64,000 bases of DNA from Bosea sp. AS-1 (GTDB lineage Bacteria > Pseudomonadota > Alphaproteobacteria > Rhizobiales > Beijerinckiaceae): contig NZ_CP022372.1 in assembly GCF_002220095.1 (NCBI RefSeq), positions 1,708,501-1,772,500 on the forward strand, read 5' to 3'. The position numbers were made by a program, and so were the translations under genes. Below are positions 60,770 through 64,000 of the stretch, one piece after another; the stretch's first letter is position 1; every line of letters starts with the position of its first letter. The notes under the pieces were generated by a model, which had not been told where the DNA came from, did not search any database, and was given only the letters and a program-made list of their open reading frames with translations.

Positions 60770-61189
60770 ATGAGCCAAGAAGTCGATGCACCGGAAGAAC
60801 AGCCGCGCGGCGAACTCACCGTGCGCACCAGCGCCATGCCCGGGGACACCAACGCCAATGGCGACATCTTCGGCGGCTGGGTGATGTCGCGGATGGACCA
60901 GGCCGGCGGCATCGCGGGGGTCGACCGGGCGCAGGGGCGCGTCGTCACCGTTGCGGTCGAGGCCATGAGCTTCATCCGCCCGGTCAAGGTCGGCGACGTG
61001 CTCAGCGTCTATACCGAGATCGAGTCGGTCGGCCGGACTTCGATGCGCATCCATGTCGAGGCCTGGGCCAAGCGCTTCCGCACGACGCTGCATGAGAAGG
61101 TCACGGAGGCGACCTTCGCGTTCGTGGCCATCGACGAGGAAGGGAGGCCGCGGCCAGTGCCGCGTCCGGCGGAAAATCCTAACGGCTGA
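60770..61189 (+). CDS. Acyl-CoA thioesterase, hotdog fold (YciA-like)
   Basis: This 139-residue protein has the hotdog thioesterase pattern GDTNANGDIFGGWVMSRMDQ, where N and D are the catalytic residues, and VAVEAMSFIRPVKVGDVLSV. It should hydrolyse acyl-CoAs. The start at 60770 has a good fit, and GGAGGCGACGAG lies just before. It precedes the chemoreceptor gene without obvious linkage. Confidence 0.92.
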   Translation: MSQEVDAPEEQPRGELTVRTSAMPGDTNANGDIFGGWVMSRMDQAGGIAGVDRAQGRVVTVAVEAMSFIRPVKVGDVLSVYTEIESVGRTSMRIHVEAWAKRFRTTLHEKVTEATFAFVAIDEEGRPRPVPRPAENPNG

Positions 61190-61229
61190 TGAAGCCACTT
61201 GCCCGCGCGGTGATTCAAAAGAATCCACT

Positions 61230-61244
61230 TTAAGCGTTCTTTAA
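61230..61244 (+). promoter_or_regulatory. CtrA-type binding site before the chemoreceptor gene
   Basis: TTAA-GCGTTCT-TTAA matches the CtrA consensus TTAA-N7-TTAA exactly. It lies 216 bases before the ATG, in a 270-bp gap. A CCGG-rich hairpin (61264-61294) follows in the leader. Confidence 0.5.
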
Positions 61245-61459
61245 AAGCACCCGGCGATAGTGCGCCCCGACAAGACCGGAAAACCGGTCCGGGGTGAACG
61301 CATGTCCGTCCGATTTCGCCAGGCCTACCTGCCAACAGGCCCCTCCGGCCGGGCGGGCAGGGGATTCTGTGCCGAATGCGCCGCGGCGACACCTGCCGGA
61401 CCAGGCCTCCGTTTCTGAAATCCTTCTCCTGTGTTGCGTGTTTCCCGGAGTACGACTTC

Positions 61460-63868
61460 ATGACGAAAGCCAGACCCGCGCGTGAGCGCAAGCCGAGGCG
61501 GATCGGCATCGCTGCCCGGATCTACGCGGCACTGGGCACGCTGACGGCGCTGACCCTGGTTTCATCCTCGGTCGCGTGGTTTTCGTATAACCGCGTCGAT
61601 GCGACGGTAGGCGATCTCGTCACCCAGAAGATGCCGGTGGTGGAGCTGGCGCTCGAGCTGTCGCAGGCGGCCACCCAGTCGACGGCGCTGGCCGCCCGCT
61701 TCAGCGAGATCGAGAACGTTCAGGAGCGCTCGGCGCTGACGGCCGATCTCGACAAGGTCGAGGGGCGGCAGATGGACCTGCTGCGGCGCATCAGCCAGCA
61801 GGGCAAGGTCGACCAGGCGAAGGCGCAGCAGGCGATCGACGGCCTCTCCCGTCAGATCAACGACATCAACGACCTGACTGGCGACCGGCTGCGCAACGCG
61901 GCCGAGCAGACCAAGGCGCTGGAGAAGCTGTCCAAGGCCCGGGAAGGTTTCACCGCACTCGCCGATTTCGAGACGGGCGACGCCCAGTTCAACGTCAAGA
62001 TGAACATCGCCAGCGCGACCCAGCTCACCGGCAAGGAGGTCGAGGAGGCACTGGCCAATATCATCGACAAGGATCTGGCGGCGTTGCAGACCGCCCAGGC
62101 CCTGCAGCTTCAGATCAGCGAGATGGTCGGTCTGTTGCGCGAGATCTCGCAGATCGAGAACCGCGCCGCGCTCGACACCGGCAAGGCCCGCTTCGCCGCG
62201 ACGCTCAGCCAGGTGCGCGGTTTCCTCGCGCAGGCGGAGAAGCTGCAGGCCAATCCGGCGCGCGTCGATGCGGTGAATGCCGTGATCGCGCTCGGCGAAG
62301 GCAATGACAGCCTGATCGCGATCCGCGACCGCGACCTGGCGACGCGGGCTGCGATCCAGGCCGGTCTCAAGGAGACGCAGCAAGCGGCCGACGCGGTGCG
62401 CCGCGAGGTGGGCGAGCTCGTCACCTCGGCGCGCACCGGGGCGGAAGCTGCCGGTGCCTCGACCACCACGCTGATCGAGCAGAGCCGGCTCTGGCTCGGC
62501 GGCATCGGTGCCGGCTCCCTGCTGATCGCGCTGGCGCTCGGCTTCTTCTACGTTCGGCCGATGATCGTGGGCCGCCTGAACCGGCTGTGGGCCGCGACGA
62601 AGGCGATCGCCGACGGCGCGCTCGAAACGACCGTCGATACCAAGGGCAATGACGAGATCTCGGACATCTCGAAGAGCGTGCTCCTGTTCCGCGACAACGC
62701 GGTTGCGCTGCGCGCCGCCGAGGAGGCCAAGGTCGAGGATCAGAAGCGGGCGCAGGAGCAGCGCCGCCAGATGATGCAGGAGCTGGGCGAGGCCTTCGGC
62801 GTCGTCGTGGCCGCCGCTGCCGCCGGCGATTTCACGCAGCGTGTCGCCGCGCAGTTCGCCGATGCCGAGCTCAATGCGCTGGCGGAATCGGTCAACACCC
62901 TGCTCGAGACCGTGCAGACCGGCCTGCTGGAGACCTGCGATGTGCTCGCCGAGCTCTCCGCCGGCCATCTCTCGGCCCGCATCGAGGGCATCTATCAGGG
63001 CGCCTTCGCCGAACTGAAGGACGGCACTAACGCGCTCGCCGACGAGTTCGAGGGCACGCTGGCGCGCCTCTCCGAGACCGTCTCGGCCGTACGCAGCGCC
63101 ACCAGCGAGATCCTCGACGGCGTCACGGATCTCGCCGAGCGGACCAGCGAGGAGAGCAACGCCGTCTCGATGGCGACGAACCAGCTCGGCGCCTTCGCCG
63201 GCACGGTGAAGAAGACCGCGAGCGAGGCGGCGCAGGCGACCGGTATGGCGCAGGGCGCCGAGGAGCGTGCGCAGCAGGGCGAGAAGGTCGTCGCCTCCGC
63301 GCTGGAAGCGATGCAGCGCATCCGCCAGTCGTCCAGCAAGATCTCCGAGGTCATCGCGATGATCGACGAGATCGCCTTCCAGACCAATCTGCTGGCGCTC
63401 AACGCCGCGGTCGAGGCGGCGCGCGCCGGCGACGCCGGCAAGGGTTTCGCCGTGGTCGCGACCGAGGTGCGCAGCCTCGCCAAGCGCTCGGCCGATGCCT
63501 CCAACGACGTCAAGAAGCTGGTCGAGGCGGCGCATGGCGATGTCCGGGTCGGCGTCGGGCTGGTTGAGGAGACCTCGGCGATGTTCGGCGCGATCATGGG
63601 TTCGGTGAACGAATTGACCAAGCTGATGAATGGCATCGCCCAGACGGCGAAGAGCCAGGCCAGCGACGTCTCGACGATCAACACCGAGATCGACGGCATC
63701 GGCACCATGGCGCATCAGAATGCGGCGCTGGTGGAAGAGACGAACGCCGCGCTGGCGCTCACCGACGAGCAGACGCGCGCCCTGACCGAGCACATCGCCC
63801 GCTTCCAGTTCCGGGAAGGGCATGCCGGCGGCCATGGCGGGAAGCAGGCCTTCTCCGAAGCGGCCTGA
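61460..63868 (+). CDS. Methyl-accepting chemotaxis protein
   Basis: This 802-residue chemoreceptor has TM1 (about 20-42), a long helical periplasmic sensor of about 300 residues with no recognised pocket, and TM2 (about 345-365). A HAMP domain (about 366-418), a second HAMP-like linker with [12 protein letters not shown] (about 450) and the signalling hairpin tip [20 protein letters not shown] (about 635-655) follow. It should control CheA through the cytoplasm. GGAG is nine bases before the ATG at 61460. No C-terminal pentapeptide for CheR docking is seen. Confidence 0.95.
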   Translation: MTKARPARERKPRRIGIAARIYAALGTLTALTLVSSSVAWFSYNRVDATVGDLVTQKMPVVELALELSQAATQSTALAARFSEIENVQERSALTADLDKVEGRQMDLLRRISQQGKVDQAKAQQAIDGLSRQINDINDLTGDRLRNAAEQTKALEKLSKAREGFTALADFETGDAQFNVKMNIASATQLTGKEVEEALANIIDKDLAALQTAQALQLQISEMVGLLREISQIENRAALDTGKARFAATLSQVRGFLAQAEKLQANPARVDAVNAVIALGEGNDSLIAIRDRDLATRAAIQAGLKETQQAADAVRREVGELVTSARTGAEAAGASTTTLIEQSRLWLGGIGAGSLLIALALGFFYVRPMIVGRLNRLWAATKAIADGALETTVDTKGNDEISDISKSVLLFRDNAVALRAAEEAKVEDQKRAQEQRRQMMQELGEAFGVVVAAAAAGDFTQRVAAQFADAELNALAESVNTLLETVQTGLLETCDVLAELSAGHLSARIEGIYQGAFAELKDGTNALADEFEGTLARLSETVSAVRSATSEILDGVTDLAERTSEESNAVSMATNQLGAFAGTVKKTASEAAQATGMAQGAEERAQQGEKVVASALEAMQRIRQSSSKISEVIAMIDEIAFQTNLLALNAAVEAARAGDAGKGFAVVATEVRSLAKRSADASNDVKKLVEAAHGDVRVGVGLVEETSAMFGAIMGSVNELTKLMNGIAQTAKSQASDVSTINTEIDGIGTMAHQNAALVEETNAALALTDEQTRALTEHIARFQFREGHAGGHGGKQAFSEAA

Positions 63869-63895
63869 CGCAACTCCGATTTTAGACTGAACGAA

Positions 63896-63930
63896 GAGGC
63901 CCTGCGGTCATGCCGCGGGGCCTCTTTCCG
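63896..63930 (+). terminator. Intrinsic terminator of the chemoreceptor gene
   Basis: GAGGCCC (63896-63902) pairs with GGGCCTC (63918-63924), with GCGG/CCGC pairing inside, followed by TTTCC. The last 70 bases of the window hold nothing else I can support. Confidence 0.8.
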
Positions 63931-64000
63931 TTTCGGATCGGAGTTTCGCGACGCTTGCCTGCCGGGGGATGGCGATGCTAGGCGAGGGGCGGGCCGGTAG

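Noticed and set aside
61250..61459. Riboswitch (c-di-GMP or other) in the chemoreceptor leader
   Set aside because: Hairpins are present, including ACCGG-AAAA-CCGGT, but I could not match any riboswitch consensus.
61562..63835. Long open frame on the strand opposite the chemoreceptor
   Set aside because: It is a shadow of GC-rich third-position bias: no homology-like motifs, no Shine-Dalgarno and it overlaps a certain gene. The same applies to long antisense frames at 17528-19927, 1069-2880 and 43455-44684.

Overview
The window is GC-rich chromosomal DNA, most likely from an alphaproteobacterium of the order Hyphomicrobiales (a Bosea-like or related genus). This is inferred from the genes and their order, not from a 16S sequence. 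Lineage signs include a zinc-ligand-free DnaG, an RpoD with a long acidic insert, an Lrp / ELM1-like / TrxB / LysR cluster, dapF overlapping mtaB, and a CtrA-type TTAA-N7-TTAA box before a chemoreceptor. I see no integrase, transposase, phage gene, CRISPR array, tRNA or rRNA.

Layout. 0-4 kb: the end of an EF-G-like gene, an acyl-CoA synthetase and a sulfite-oxidase-family enzyme. 4-11 kb: mtaB-dapF, a GyrI-like exported protein, a metallo-hydrolase, a methyltransferase-LysE pair and two small exported proteins. 11-15 kb: ffh-rpsP-rimM-HAD-trmD, with no rplS. 15-27 kb: an aminotransferase, a solute-binding protein, dehydrogenases, a lytic transglycosylase, leuB, msrP, ogt and an FMN reductase. 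27.4-28.1 kb: a large gap holding a well-formed small-RNA candidate on the minus strand. 28-36 kb: lysR, trxB, ELM1-like, lrp, greA, carB. 36-48.5 kb: a mixed accessory-looking block between carB and carA (MFS/ArsR pair, AztD-like zinc chaperone, methyltransferases, cfa, transporter/LysR pair, truncated hemoglobin, tyrA). 48.5-54.6 kb: carA, yqeY, dnaG, rpoD. 54.8-64 kb: an orphan Tae4-like amidase, transporters, small proteins and a methyl-accepting chemotaxis protein.

Four observations stand out. (1) The prephenate dehydrogenase gene is preceded by a good promoter, a 16-codon leader ORF with adjacent Tyr codons (MTSLMASFRSYYAPSS) and two mutually exclusive hairpins. The predicted transcription start falls on the leader AUG, so this looks like leaderless-peptide attenuation of tyrosine synthesis, similar in layout to rhizobial trpL. 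(2) At 27528-27670 (minus strand) a promoter, three hairpins, a looped anti-Shine-Dalgarno motif CTCCTCCC and an intrinsic terminator together suggest a trans-acting sRNA. (3) The gene after greA has its Shine-Dalgarno sequence buried in a perfect 10-bp hairpin. (4) A Tae4-like peptidoglycan amidase stands alone, with no recognisable immunity or secretion gene nearby.

Most coding sequences are ordinary housekeeping genes. Function calls come from motif and family recognition by eye; starts were chosen from Shine-Dalgarno sequences, signal peptides and overlaps with neighbours.
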